This document shows positions 1-8,667 of a stretch of DNA of 64,000 bases, in pieces. The notes beneath the pieces were generated by a model, which searched no databases, was not told the origin of the DNA, and saw only the letters and a program-made list of their open reading frames with translations. Every line of letters starts with the position of its first letter. The stretch's first letter is position 1. Both the position numbers and the translations under genes were made by a program. Source of the DNA: Acidithiobacillus sulfurivorans (lineage in GTDB: Bacteria > Pseudomonadota > Gammaproteobacteria > Acidithiobacillales > Acidithiobacillaceae); the NCBI RefSeq assembly GCF_018853815.1, contig NZ_JAAOMP010000153.1:50464-114463 (forward strand), read 5' to 3'.

Positions 1-741
1 CCCTAAATCATAAAGTGGGGCATTAGTAAAGTCGCCTGCTGATATTGTTGATCCAGTAACGCCACTTAATTGTGAGAAAATTTGATTCGTATTGATCTTT
101 GCGCAGGATGCTCCGCCTGAGTTCATGGTGATGGTGCCGTTCCCGCCGTTCCCGCCGTTCCCATTCCCATTACACGAGCCGCTGCCACCCACAGTGGAAA
201 TTTCTCCAAAAATACAGGTGCCACCGCTGGATGCGGGGACAATCAAAGCCATATCTCCAGGTTCCAATGGGGCGCTGTTATTTACCTGAAGACTTGCTGA
301 GTTCAGATTGGGAAGGCTGGCGACTGTTGTTGCCGGGGCACCACCAAAACTGCCACCACCGATCACTGTACTAAAGGTATAAGGATTTCCATAGGTATAA
401 CCAGTACTCTGAACAGAGGCCGTGATGGCTGTCAAAGTTAACGGTCTATTTCCTGTATTCGAGTAGCCTACCACCCCATTCGGACACTGGGTGTAACTCG
501 GCAACCCATACCCCGCCGACTCAATAGCCTGACGCATAATCGCCAAAGCATTGCGGCCGCGCTGCCACATTTCGCCGCTGGCAGATTGCTGACTGACGCT
601 TTGGCTGGTCGTCAGAAAAAAGGTGAAAACAGCGGTAGCCAGTAAGCCCACCACAACCAGAGAAACCAGTAACTCCACCAGAGTCAGGCCGTTTTCATGG
701 CATCCGACATTGGGGTGTTGCGAGGAAGAAAGTCGATTCAT
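1..741 (-). CDS. pilW: PilW-like minor type IV pilin (partial, C-terminus outside window)
   Basis: The frame is open from an ATG at 741 to the first base of the window, giving 247 codons without a stop, so the C-terminus is missing. The N-terminus has an 18-residue leader ending in Gly, followed by LTLVELL and a hydrophobic helix, which is the class III prepilin signal cleaved by PilD. A Gly/Asn-rich low-complexity stretch lies near residues 195-210. It starts one base after the pilV stop, so it is the fourth gene of the pilC-fimT-pilV-pilW series. Minor pilins of this type prime pilus assembly in the inner membrane. PilW is assigned from order and signal; sequence beyond the leader is poorly conserved in this family. 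Confidence 0.8.
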   Translation of the reverse strand, partial: MNRLSSSQHPNVGCHENGLTLVELLVSLVVVGLLATAVFTFFLTTSQSVSQQSASGEMWQRGRNALAIMRQAIESAGYGLPSYTQCPNGVVGYSNTGNRPLTLTAITASVQSTGYTYGNPYTFSTVIGGGSFGGAPATTVASLPNLNSASLQVNNSAPLEPGDMALIVPASSGGTCIFGEISTVGGSGSCNGNGNGGNGGNGTITMNSGGASCAKINTNQIFSQLSGVTGSTISAGDFTNAPLYDLG

Positions 742-742
742 G

Positions 743-1294
743 TCAGTAGCCCACTATGCTTTGTGTGGTATAGGTTTGTGCGCCACCCCAGGTGACGGTT
801 ACGGTGGCCGTGCAGGGGCACCCATTACCGTTGAGCGATGTAACAGCCAGAGTCACTTGACTTTGTGCGGGCATTCCGTAAGCACTCATCACTGCTGAAA
901 CGGGGTTCAATAAAGTAGTATTATTGCTGTTCTGACTGGCGTTGACTGTTGCGCCATTTAGGCTCAGCGCCTGCGCACCATTGGCCCGAAGTACGCCCAT
1001 GGCACTCTGGGCAATTTCGTAGCCGGATGTCAGATTCTGATTCTGGTTGGTCATGGCAAAACTGCTGAGGAATATACTCAAAATACCCAAGGAGCCGATG
1101 GCGAAAATCGCCAGCGCGGCCATGGCTTCAATGAGGGTTAAACCTGCCTGGGTGGCGGCTTCAGCGTTGCGAAGGGAAGGCGCTATGCACTGCTGGCTGA
1201 TTGGACAGGAACCTTGATCAAAACGGGCCGACTGGGTTGTTTGGGTGGGATTGAGCACCCGGTTTTTCCGGAAAGCGAAAGTGTTTGTTCTCAT
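743..1294 (-). CDS. pilV: PilV-like minor type IV pilin
   Basis: The 183-residue product has the prepilin motif AG/LTLIEAM at about residues 50-57, followed by a hydrophobic segment AALAIFAIGSLGILSIF. The glutamate at +5 after the cleavage site is present. PilV is a minor pilin that, with PilW, PilX and FimU/FimT, forms the priming complex of the type IV pilus. The start overlaps the fimT stop by the ATGA arrangement (1291-1294), so the two are translationally coupled. The predicted leader of about 50 residues is much longer than usual for prepilins. A GTG or TTG start further in is possible, but the coupled ATG is the natural choice from the sequence. Confidence 0.8.
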   Translation of the reverse strand: MRTNTFAFRKNRVLNPTQTTQSARFDQGSCPISQQCIAPSLRNAEAATQAGLTLIEAMAALAIFAIGSLGILSIFLSSFAMTNQNQNLTSGYEIAQSAMGVLRANGAQALSLNGATVNASQNSNNTTLLNPVSAVMSAYGMPAQSQVTLAVTSLNGNGCPCTATVTVTWGGAQTYTTQSIVGY

Positions 1295-1854
1295 TGCAAG
1301 TTACACACGCTGCTGGCGGGGCCACTGGTGGCACAGTTGCGCACATTGCCCGCGCCACTGAGCAGCGTTAGCCAGTATCCATAGGTAGCGGCATTCTGGC
1401 CCGCATTACCAAAGGTCACGGCAGACCCGGTAATCGTGTTATTGCTGCCATACACCATACCGGTTGGGGTAATACTGAAGGTTGCACCGCTAATAACGCT
1501 GCATACCGTGTTGGGATAACGGCTGGCAAATTCCGTTGCAGACATCTGCGGGATTTGCTGTTTGACGTTGCTGGCTGCGGGGGTAATGGTCCACGAGCAA
1601 CCTGTGCCACCACTGGTTACGGACACCTGCACCGGGTAGCCACTACGGATGGCATATCCTTCCGCCCAGGTAATGTCCTGCTGCAAGTGACCTGAAGCAC
1701 CCTGAATGGCCGCCCGCACCATCCAGATATTGTACTGGGGGATGGCAATAGCCGCGATAATAGCCATGATGGCAATAATCACCATCAGCTCTATCAAGGT
1801 AAAGCCTTTACCCAAGATTCCGGGCAGGGTTTCGGGCAAGCCTTCACCCCCCAT
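1291..1854 (-). CDS. fimT: FimT/GspH-type pseudopilin
   Basis: This is a 187-residue protein with the prepilin signal KG/FTLIELM at residues 16-23 and a long hydrophobic helix (VIIAIMAIIAAIAIP) typical of FimT/FimU and GspH. The C-terminal part is a Ser/Thr/Gly-rich domain with paired cysteines, as in GspH folds. Its start lies 11 bp inside the end of pilC, and its end overlaps pilV. The family includes minor pilins, and FimT of other bacteria binds DNA during uptake. Whether this one has that role cannot be told from the sequence. Confidence 0.8.
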   Translation of the reverse strand: MGGEGLPETLPGILGKGFTLIELMVIIAIMAIIAAIAIPQYNIWMVRAAIQGASGHLQQDITWAEGYAIRSGYPVQVSVTSGGTGCSWTITPAASNVKQQIPQMSATEFASRYPNTVCSVISGATFSITPTGMVYGSNNTITGSAVTFGNAGQNAATYGYWLTLLSGAGNVRNCATSGPASSVCNLQ

Positions 1855-3097
1855 GCGTCACCACCGCGCCCATCTTGAAGATCGGCATATACATGGCGAC
1901 CACCAGGGTGCCGACAATCACACCCAGTACTACCATGATCATGGGCTCCATGAGGGTGGAGAGGCGATTCACGGATTCTTCCACGTCGCTTTCGTAAAAG
2001 TCAGCAACTTTGCCGGACATGGTTTCAATGGCGCCGGTTTCTTCGCCAATGGACAGCATTTGCGTGGCCATGATGGGAAAGACGCCATCGGTTTTGAGGC
2101 GGGTGCTGATGCGGCCACCGGCGGCGACGTCATCGCGGGACCGTAATACGCTTTTTTCGATGATGATATTGCCGGAAACCTTGGAAAGTGTGCCCAGGGC
2201 TTCAAGAATGGGCACACCCGCCGCCTGCATGGTGGACAGGGTGCGCATGAAACGGGCGACAGCGCCTTTCAACAAAATGTCACCGAGCACCGGAATTTTC
2301 AGGGAAATCCGGTCAATGACGGTTTTGAAGGGCAGACTGCGCTTGTAGGTGAAAATGAATAACCACACGGCGGCAATCGGCAGGAGTACCACAATATACC
2401 AGTGGCTTTTCATCCAGTTGGAAATGTTGATGACAATCTGGGTGAGCAGGGGCAGGGTGGCTCCAAAGCTGCTGAACAGTTGCGAAAACACCGGAATCAC
2501 GAAAATCATCAAAATCACCACCACCACCAGCATCACGGTAATGATGGCTGCCGGATAAAACATGGCCGATTTGACCTTTTTGTTGAGGGCCAGAGTTTTT
2601 TCGCGGTATTCGGCCAGACGCAGCAAGATGGTGTCGAGAATGCCGCCTTGTTCACCGGCGGCGATCAGGGACACAAACAGGCGGTCAAAATATTTGGGGA
2701 AATGCGCCATGGACTGGGAAAGGGATTCGCCTTCCTTAAGATGCTTAAGGATACCCTTGAGCAATTTTTTCATGGCCGCGCCCTGGGTGGCGCTAATCAG
2801 CAGTTCAAAAGCCTGTACCAACGGTACCCCGGCGTTGATCATGGTGGAAAGCTGGCGGACCATGACGACCAGTTGGGCTTCCTTGATCCCTTTTTCGCCA
2901 AACAGCGGTTGGGGGACCTTGCGGATGGTGACCGGCACCAGACCCTGCTTGCGCAGGGAAACCCGCACCACATTGGCGCTGGCAGCATTCATTTCGCCTT
3001 TTTTCTTGTCCTTGGCGCCGGGCAGGGTGGCTTCCCAGACAAAGTCGTAGGTCTTCGCCTCTTTCACCGTCGCCTTTTTTCCTAGTGCTGTTGCCAT
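1844..3097 (-). CDS. pilC: Type IV pilus inner-membrane platform protein PilC
   Basis: The 417-residue product carries the tandem T2SSF domains of PilC/GspF proteins. The first is around residues 85-210 (LSTMINAGVPLVQAFELL and LFVSLIAAGEQGG). The second is around 285-410 (LSTMQAAGVPILEALG and QMLSIGEETGA). Hydrophobic membrane segments lie near 185-205, 235-255 and 390-410. PilC connects the cytoplasmic ATPases to the growing pilus. The frame is open further upstream to 3352, but the ATG at 3097 has an AAGGTGA ribosome site at normal spacing, and the resulting length matches the family. Unusually, minor pilins follow directly instead of pilD, and no pilB is seen upstream. Confidence 0.92.
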   Translation of the reverse strand: MATALGKKATVKEAKTYDFVWEATLPGAKDKKKGEMNAASANVVRVSLRKQGLVPVTIRKVPQPLFGEKGIKEAQLVVMVRQLSTMINAGVPLVQAFELLISATQGAAMKKLLKGILKHLKEGESLSQSMAHFPKYFDRLFVSLIAAGEQGGILDTILLRLAEYREKTLALNKKVKSAMFYPAAIITVMLVVVVILMIFVIPVFSQLFSSFGATLPLLTQIVINISNWMKSHWYIVVLLPIAAVWLFIFTYKRSLPFKTVIDRISLKIPVLGDILLKGAVARFMRTLSTMQAAGVPILEALGTLSKVSGNIIIEKSVLRSRDDVAAGGRISTRLKTDGVFPIMATQMLSIGEETGAIETMSGKVADFYESDVEESVNRLSTLMEPMIMVVLGVIVGTLVVAMYMPIFKMGAVVTHGG

Positions 3098-3453
3098 CTG
3101 TTCACCTTGTCCATCCCCGTCTTTCTTCCCAATTAGCACATGCCCACTATTTTGCAAGGGGCGAGACACCATGAATTTCATGGGCCCTTCTGAGAAGATA
3201 CAAACGAGCTGTGCTCCAATTTTTTCCGGTAAGGTTTTGCTTGGTGGTTCAGCATACAGGTGGGGACACAGCGTATGACCGTACCTTGGAATACTTTGGG
3301 TGGGATGAATAGATAGCCACGGCACGTGGAGGGTAATTGATAAACTACCCAAGCACGCGCGCGATGGTAAACAATAAGAATAATGTATGGGTAACCTGGC
3401 TGATCGACCCTTTATTCAGGTATTGCAGACGACGCCTTTTGGCAGCCTTTCCG
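3098..3453. other. Intergenic region upstream of pilC, no gene seen
   Basis: About 356 bp separate pilC from the small ORF pair. The pilC frame happens to be open through part of it, but the encoded sequence is Pro/His-rich and matches no pilus domain, and no ribosome site precedes the earlier start. I see no hairpin with a T-run. The region should hold the pilC promoter. Confidence 0.5.
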
Positions 3454-3675
3454 TTACGCCGGGCCGATATCTGGATCCAAATCAAGCGGATCACCCCATT
3501 CATGCCGGACCTCACCCCTTCTTTTACCTGGGATGCTGATCCCTTTAAATACTTCCTGAAAAGGCTTCAAGTCTGCCGGTATGGATGGCATGCTATCCAA
3601 TGATTCCATAATCTTGCCCGCTTCGCGCTCGGTCATTGTGGCAACGACCATTTTATCTTCAATATTAATCTGCAT
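3454..3675 (-). CDS. Small hypothetical protein, likely paralogue of its upstream neighbour
   Basis: The 73-residue acidic protein starts at an ATG at 3675 with a GGAGAA ribosome site, and overlaps the end of the gene at 3665-3877 by 11 bp. I do not recognise a family. Its N-terminal stretch (DKMVVATMTEREAGKIMESL) aligns by eye with the upstream gene (DGTFRLSMSKAEADKVSDAL), suggesting a tandem duplication followed by divergence. The C-terminus is rich in Asp and Pro. No signal peptide or membrane segment is seen. The overlap indicates co-translation. Confidence 0.6.
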   Translation of the reverse strand: MQINIEDKMVVATMTEREAGKIMESLDSMPSIPADLKPFQEVFKGISIPGKRRGEVRHEWGDPLDLDPDIGPA

Positions 3676-3877
3676 GAGATTCTCCTTGATAAAATGACTT
3701 CGGTTGACGGAATTCATTATCCATGGAAAGTACTGCTTCTGCAGAAAGATAGGCGAAATCCAACGTCGAGCGATTAAAGTCCCCTGCTTTTTTAAGCAGG
3801 GCATCAGACACTTTATCAGCCTCAGCTTTGCTCATACTCAGTCGAAAAGTACCATCGGACTGTTTTTTAAGATCCAT
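3665..3877 (-). CDS. Small hypothetical protein
   Basis: The 70-residue product starts at an ATG at 3877 with a strong AAGGAGAT ribosome site eight bases away. The sequence is mostly charged and helical in appearance, with no cysteines, signal peptide or membrane segment. It shares the pattern MSKxEADKVxxALxK with the MTEREAGKIMESL segment of the downstream gene. I do not recognise it. The short coupled pair resembles a small operon such as a toxin-antitoxin or regulatory pair in layout only; no known toxin fold is visible. Confidence 0.6.
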   Translation of the reverse strand: MDLKKQSDGTFRLSMSKAEADKVSDALLKKAGDFNRSTLDFAYLSAEAVLSMDNEFRQPKSFYQGESHAD

Positions 3878-3959
3878 CAAAATCTCCTTGTGTATTTACA
3901 TGTTACAGAAATTCCAAACATATTTTTGTAGACCATTAAAACCGGGTATTGTTCCGTTA

Positions 3960-4757
3960 TTAAGAGTCTCCTGCTGAATGCGCGGAGGTTATGTAACATT
4001 GATTAGGCACCTCTGGCAGAGATTCAAACCCAGGCTTCGCAAACCAATACCCCTGAAACAGATCAATACCCTGCATACGCAACCAGCTATATTCTTCAAC
4101 GGTTTCCACACCTTCTGCCAGAATCCCGATATTCAGTTCGCGGCAGGTCAGTTGTATACCATGCACTATGGCCTGACGACGCTCGTGGCGGTCAATATCA
4201 ATAATCAACTCTCTGTCCAGCTTGATATAGTCAGGCAAGTAGTTCGCCAACAAATTAAGCCCTGCATAACCAGCACCAAAATCGTCAATGGCCGTTCGAA
4301 ACCCTAATTTCTGGTAATAATCAATAATGCGGCGAAGATGTTCATGGTCCTGGATTTTTTCTCCTTCGGTAACTTCAAAGACGATCTGATTGATGGGGAA
4401 CCCGTATTTTTCTGCCGCCCAGAGGGTGGTGCGGATACACTGCTCAGGCTGATAAACCGCGTTAGGAAAAAAGTTGATATTCAGATCACAGGATATTCCC
4501 AGTTCTGCTGCAAGTTGCACGGCTTTTATCCGACAATTCTGATCGAAGCGATAGCGATTGGCGTCGTTAAGTTGTTCCAGGATCGAAGACGCAGGCTCAC
4601 CTTGCGGGCCGCGAACCAGCGCCTCGTAGGCAACCACCCGGCGTTCACCCACATGAACGATAGGTTGGAATGCAAAAGTAAAGTCAAAGCCCAAAGGCTC
4701 CTCCTCTTTGCAGAGGTTGCAAGAGGGGATTAGAGAAAGCTTATCTGGTGTGTGCAT
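3960..4757 (-). CDS. EAL-domain cyclic-di-GMP phosphodiesterase
   Basis: The 265-residue protein is almost entirely one EAL domain (residues 25-250) that hydrolyses cyclic di-GMP to pGpG. The active-site signatures are all visible: YEALVRG (EAL), NINFFPN (Asn), FEVTEGE (Glu), IDDFGAGYAG (metal-binding Asp pair and loop 6), IKLDREL (Lys), LAEGVET (Glu) and QGYWFAKP (Gln). It therefore looks catalytically competent. No GGDEF, PAS or membrane segment is present. A CNLC pair near the N-terminus could bind a metal. The sequence style is like the EAL half of BLUF-EAL proteins. It may feed into pilus or biofilm control given the nearby pil genes, but this is inference. Confidence 0.9.
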   Translation of the reverse strand: MHTPDKLSLIPSCNLCKEEEPLGFDFTFAFQPIVHVGERRVVAYEALVRGPQGEPASSILEQLNDANRYRFDQNCRIKAVQLAAELGISCDLNINFFPNAVYQPEQCIRTTLWAAEKYGFPINQIVFEVTEGEKIQDHEHLRRIIDYYQKLGFRTAIDDFGAGYAGLNLLANYLPDYIKLDRELIIDIDRHERRQAIVHGIQLTCRELNIGILAEGVETVEEYSWLRMQGIDLFQGYWFAKPGFESLPEVPNQCYITSAHSAGDS

Positions 4758-5058
4758 GGATGGGTAGTCTCCTGATCTTCAAAAGTAGTATTGCATCTTA
4801 AAGTAATCTTAAGAGTCTGTTTATATATAAATCCTATTATGCTTAATTATAACTGTAATGTAAAGCGTAAAATGATTCGGAAATTCTTTTCTAATATAAA
4901 TTTAAACGATAGATATTTTTTTTGATGAGTATAATATTATTATGGAAATATTGAGCGCGATCCTCTATTCAGAAACAAGAGATCTATGTAGGATCTTAGC
5001 GATGACAAAATAATCAATGACGCCAGAAACGATAACCATTCTTCGCAGGAGAAATTAT
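4758..5058. other. AT-rich divergent intergenic region
   Basis: About 300 bp between the EAL gene (minus) and the SDR gene (plus). The stretch 4800-4950 is very AT-rich with several TATAAT-like hexamers (for example near 4930), so divergent promoters probably lie here. No convincing hairpin or coding frame is seen. Confidence 0.5.
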
Positions 5059-5796
5059 ATGAAACCTTGGTTGATTGTAACTGGTGCTTCGGGTTCGCTT
5101 GCTGAAACTATTATTCCTTTAGCCTTAAAGCATGACTGGCGGGTATTGGCAGTCACCCGTCAAAAAAATTTGCCCGCTATTTTTGAGTCATCAGAAATAA
5201 CGATTCTTCAGTCCGACGTATCGACTATGACGGGTACAGATTCGGTTGTGAACTTTTTCAAGGAGCGTGATGAAGTTCCTGAGGGACTTGTGCATCTCGC
5301 GGGTTCTTTTTTATTAGCCGGATTATTGCAGACTTCTGAGACACAATATCGTGCTTGTCTATCAGCCAATCTGGATTCTGCCTTTTTTATGTTGAAGGCG
5401 TTTGTGACTATGCGAAGAAAATATGGTACCGGCGGTAGTGCAGTTTTCGTATCATCGGTGGTATCAGAAAGTGGAGTCGCCTTTCATGAAGCGGTCGCTG
5501 CTGCAAAAGGTGGCCTTGAATCCCTAGTCAGGGCTTCTGCAGCCACACATGCCCGCGACGGGATACGCATTAACGCAGTCCGCTCTGGCCTAATGGATAC
5601 AAGGGCTGCAGCGCATTTATTGCGCAATGAACAAAGTCGTAAAATGGCTCAAAAACAGTATCCTCTTGGTGAGTTGATCCAGTCAAATCAAGTTGCAAAG
5701 GCTATTTTATTCTTGCTTGAACAACCACAAATAACGGGGCAAATTTTATCTGTTGATGGTGGATTTAATGCCATACGCCCATTGGTTACCACTTGA
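5059..5796 (+). CDS. Atypical short-chain dehydrogenase/reductase lacking the catalytic Tyr
   Basis: The 245-residue Rossmann-fold protein has the nucleotide loop TGASGSLAE (residues 8-16), HLAG in place of NNAG (79-82), Asn104, Ser133 and Lys150. The position thirteen residues after Ser133, where the YxxxK tyrosine belongs, is Val146 (sequence HEAVAAAK). The C-terminal GQILSVDGG motif is present. It starts at an ATG with an AGGAG site; a start 42 bases upstream is possible but lacks one. I recall SDRs with a similar HEAxAAAK variant, so it may form a subgroup with altered chemistry or a binding role. The surrounding DNA is accessory in character. Confidence 0.8.
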   Translation: MKPWLIVTGASGSLAETIIPLALKHDWRVLAVTRQKNLPAIFESSEITILQSDVSTMTGTDSVVNFFKERDEVPEGLVHLAGSFLLAGLLQTSETQYRACLSANLDSAFFMLKAFVTMRRKYGTGGSAVFVSSVVSESGVAFHEAVAAAKGGLESLVRASAATHARDGIRINAVRSGLMDTRAAAHLLRNEQSRKMAQKQYPLGELIQSNQVAKAILFLLEQPQITGQILSVDGGFNAIRPLVTT

Positions 5797-5855
5797 AATA
5801 TTCCGATTTTGCAAAACCAATCCCATGATGACGCCGGTTACCGCTATTACGGTAA

Positions 5856-6596
5856 CGACCCACACGTCTTAAGGATATCTTGCCGCATTGGGGTACACGT
5901 AAAGCTGAAAGTATCACCCGCAAAGAAGTCGTGGCCCTTCTGGATCGGATTGCCGCAAGATGAGTGCCTATAGCAGCCAATCGTACCCTGGGTGTCCAGT
6001 CTCCATCCAAGGAGCGCCAGAAAGATCGCGTCTTGAATGATGAGGAGATCGTTCTGTTCTGGAAATGTCTGGACCCTGCAGCCATGTCGCTCATGACAAA
6101 ATTGGCGTTGCGTTTTATGCTGGTTACCGGTCAGCGTTTGGGAGAAGTTTGTCATTTGACTCGGGAACAGATCGACGGGAATTGGTGGATAATGCCAGCT
6201 GAGTTCGCAAAAAATGGTCGTGCGCATCGTGTGGCACTGTCACCGTTGGCAATGAGCATCCTCAATGAAGCACAGTTTATGGGGATTGAGCGCTATTTGT
6301 TTCCTTCATTGAGGGTGACGGAGGAGGGGAGGGACTGAGAAATGAGCCCAACAGCACTGTCACGCGCATTACATAAAAATCTATCGGGAATGCAAATCAC
6401 ACCCTTTACGCCACATGACCTCCGATGAACCGCTGCAACACACATCGGCATGCTGGGGCATAACCGTTTGGTGATCTCGAAAATACTGAACCACGTAGAA
6501 GGTGGCGTAACAGCCATTTATGGTCGTCACACTTACGACACGGAAAAGCGTGCTGCACTGGAAAACTGGTCTACGAACCGTAAATTTAACGCATAA
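5856..6596 (+). pseudogene. Decayed tyrosine-type integrase
   Basis: A single reading frame spells out recognisable parts of a P4-type integrase: an N-terminal core-binding piece ending TRKEVVALLDRIAAR, then MLVTGQRLGEVCHL with the catalytic Arg, then HDLR with TAATHIGMLGH, and AIYGRHTY near the end with the catalytic Tyr region. Three in-frame TGA codons interrupt it (5961-5963, 6336-6338, 6426-6428). About 25-35 residues that normally lie between the core-binding and catalytic domains are deleted near 6000. The N-terminal DUF4102-type domain is absent. It is a remnant of an older integration event next to the tRNA-Lys hotspot. Confidence 0.85.
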
Positions 6597-6735
6597 CTTG
6601 TCATATAATATGAGGTGTTAAAAAACTAAAAAAAAAGAATATACTTCATTGATTAATCCGCATCAAAATGAAAATTTTACCTCTATTAATATTATGAGTA
6701 TTTACTCACTTTTAATTTTATTTGGGGATATTTTC

Positions 6736-6999
6736 ATGAGTAAACCACTAAAAGTTTATTGTTGTCGTGATTGCGTTGAGCGTATGCCGCTCTACTACAA
6801 AAAAGATCAACATTGTCGTGATGATGATTGGCAATTTTGTTTTCCTGTAAGAGTCGGAATATTTTTTCAGAAAGAAGTCTGGGACTACAAGCGGGAGCAG
6901 GCTACTAAGAATGCTTATACCTTAGAGCAAAAAAACTCTGTGCTAAAATCAGCCAAACTCTGGGGTAACTTTCAGTGCGGAGTGAGTGAGGATTGGTGA
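6736..6999 (+). CDS. Small Cys-rich hypothetical protein
   Basis: The 87-residue product starts at an ATG with a GGGGAT ribosome site; TTG and ATG starts upstream (6649, 6694) are less likely. It contains CCRDC near the start and HC and FC pairs by residue 35, which could form a zinc site, followed by a charged helical half. I do not recognise a family. Base composition is lower in GC than the housekeeping genes, in keeping with the accessory zone. No membrane segment is seen. Confidence 0.5.
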   Translation: MSKPLKVYCCRDCVERMPLYYKKDQHCRDDDWQFCFPVRVGIFFQKEVWDYKREQATKNAYTLEQKNSVLKSAKLWGNFQCGVSEDW

Positions 7000-7159
7000 G
7001 GTATTGTACGTTGACTGAGATGACACTTGCCAAAGGAGTGGCGACCCAGGCAGGGTGGCACTGTGGATGCCCCTGCTTGATCGTTGAATTTGCGTGGTAT
7101 TGCGATTTGATATTAGGTATTCTTACTAGAAGTTGATCGATCAGCACGGAGTATGAACC

Positions 7160-7372
7160 ATGAATGCCACAGCTACTTTATCGAGCAAGTTCCAGATTTC
7201 CATTCCCAGGGCCTTGCGTGATGAACAGCATTGGGAAGACGGACAAGAGTTCGTCTTCATCCCCAAAGGTAAGGGCGTCCTGGTGCTATCCGTGCCCGAG
7301 AAAGAACAGTTGGTCGGCATTGCTAAGGGGGCTCGCATTGAAGATTTTCGTGATCGCAACGATCGATTCTGA
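7160..7372 (+). CDS. vapB: AbrB/MazE-fold antitoxin (VapB type)
   Basis: The 70-residue protein has the swapped-hairpin AbrB signature ATLSSKFQISIPRALRD followed by GQEFVFIPKGKGVLVLSV, and an acidic C-terminal tail (IEDFRDRNDRF) of the sort that wraps a VapC toxin. It is preceded by a CGGAG ribosome site. The stop overlaps the ATG of the downstream toxin (TGATG), the standard coupling in vapBC operons. The antitoxin is intact, while the toxin is broken, so this is probably an orphan antitoxin now. Confidence 0.8.
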   Translation: MNATATLSSKFQISIPRALRDEQHWEDGQEFVFIPKGKGVLVLSVPEKEQLVGIAKGARIEDFRDRNDRF

Positions 7373-7555
7373 TGGATTTAGTGCCTTGCGTGGTCGATAC
7401 CTCAGCATGGATTGAATGGCTTGCTGACATTCCCACCGGGAGATGCCTGGCAGATCACTTCCCGGAAAAAATCTCAATGTATCGTCCCCACCATCGTGCA
7501 ACTGGAACTATCGAAGTGGTTAGTGCGTGAAGTTGGCGAGGAACAGGCCGATCAA
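7372..7555 (+). pseudogene. vapC: Truncated, frameshifted VapC (PIN-domain) toxin
   Basis: The first codons give CVVDTSAWIEWLADIP with the first PIN-domain aspartate. At a run of six A residues near 7470 the frame shifts: the original frame stops soon after, while the +1 frame continues with CIVPTIVQLELSKWLVRE, the expected second PIN block including the conserved Glu. Homology ends near 7555, where the sequence turns into a Tn3-family transposase remnant on the other strand. The remaining PIN acidic residues are therefore lost. One A too many explains the shift; a sequencing error there would not rescue the truncation. Confidence 0.75.
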
Positions 7556-8631
7556 TTCGCCGATATAGCTGTTTTCCTTGTAGTACTCCAGCTTCACCGT
7601 TGTAAATATCGGGCGCAGGTACAACGAGAATATGCGAGACGATTTTCCTTCCAGAAATTCTGCCATAGCGGAAAACTGTTTTTTGGGTAGCAGTCTGTAG
7701 GCCGTTTCATTCAGTTCGTCCTGGCTCATGTTAGGGCTCCGGTTCGGAAACCACTTTAAAAACTTCGCCAGTTTGGGAAAGTCTGTGACCACCTGGGAGC
7801 TGTGCTCCATGTGCGCCATCGGGACGCGGCATATTGCTCAGCAATTTCAGCGTAGTAATGAACGGCATTTTTTGATAAGCCCAGTGACGGAATGAAGCCC
7901 TTGGCAAACTCATAAAGCTCCTCGATGCGTAGAGCTTTGTCCACTTCCGTTTTGACTGCCGTGTACTGAAAATCTTTCTGATCAGCGCGAATGATATTGA
8001 GCGCTGTGATGCCATCATTCCGATGCACTAAAGCCGCAAGCTGTTCTGAAATTGATGCAGGTAACGTGGAGACAGCGACATCTCATCGATTTTCCTCCTC
8101 GGCATATCCACGACTGAATATATCCTGAAGCGTGGTATAGGAAGGAATAACAATTCCTTTATGATCAAGATAGACCAACAACTGACGAAATGCGCTATGG
8201 CCTTTGGGGTAGTAGCGAAGCAAATCACCGATATGAGTTGTAATCTCGGGGACAAAGTCAGACGTCCAATTGCGATAATTGAACATTGGTAGTATTATTT
8301 GCCTCTTGATTCGCACATAGTCACGAGAAATTCGTCCCGTGAAAGGCATTCCTGCTGATTCGGTATAATAGGTATCCACGATGAATTTAACATCGCTATT
8401 GACCTCATCAAGCGTGAAGTTGAAAAACTGCTGTTTGGCTTTGAAATAGCCCAACTGAAGAATGAAGAAAATGCGCGTTTTCGTTTGGCTGAATTGCGTT
8501 AAGGCTTCGCGCTCCAATGGCGTCAGAGCGAAATAAAGATACTGTTCGTGGGTATTGAAATCAGGACGAGCATATAACTCTTCAACTTCCGTGCTGGATA
8601 ACAGTTGAATACGCTTGATATTTTCCATCAT
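7553..8631 (-). pseudogene. Tn3-family transposase remnant
   Basis: The N-terminal 180 codons (8631 to 8083) match the DUF4158 start of Tn3-type TnpA, including RIQLLSSTEVEELYARP and FILQLGYFKAKQQFF. After a stop at 8083 the similarity continues in other frames: IRADQKDFQYTAVKTEVDKALRIEELYEFAKGF in 8028-7830, then SQDELNETAYRLLPKKQF and LRPIFTTVKLEYY in 7800-7555. There are thus at least two frameshifts and an internal deletion. The catalytic C-terminal half is missing because the homology ends abruptly inside vapC. No terminal inverted repeat or resolvase was found nearby. It cannot encode an active transposase. Confidence 0.8.
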
Positions 8632-8667
8632 CTGTACCAATTTAATGAGGCCGAACTGTCAGCCACA

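Noticed and set aside
1706..3085. Plus-strand frames opposite fimT and pilC
   Set aside because: They are antisense to strongly supported pilus genes and rich in His/Gln repeats with no domain.
3098..3352. N-terminal extension of PilC by 85 codons
   Set aside because: The frame is open, but there is no ribosome site, the sequence lacks pilus-like features and the start at 3097 gives a normal PilC length with a good site.
5856..6596. Recoding of TGA in the integrase
   Set aside because: An internal deletion and missing N-terminal domain show decay, and normal genes in the window end in TGA.
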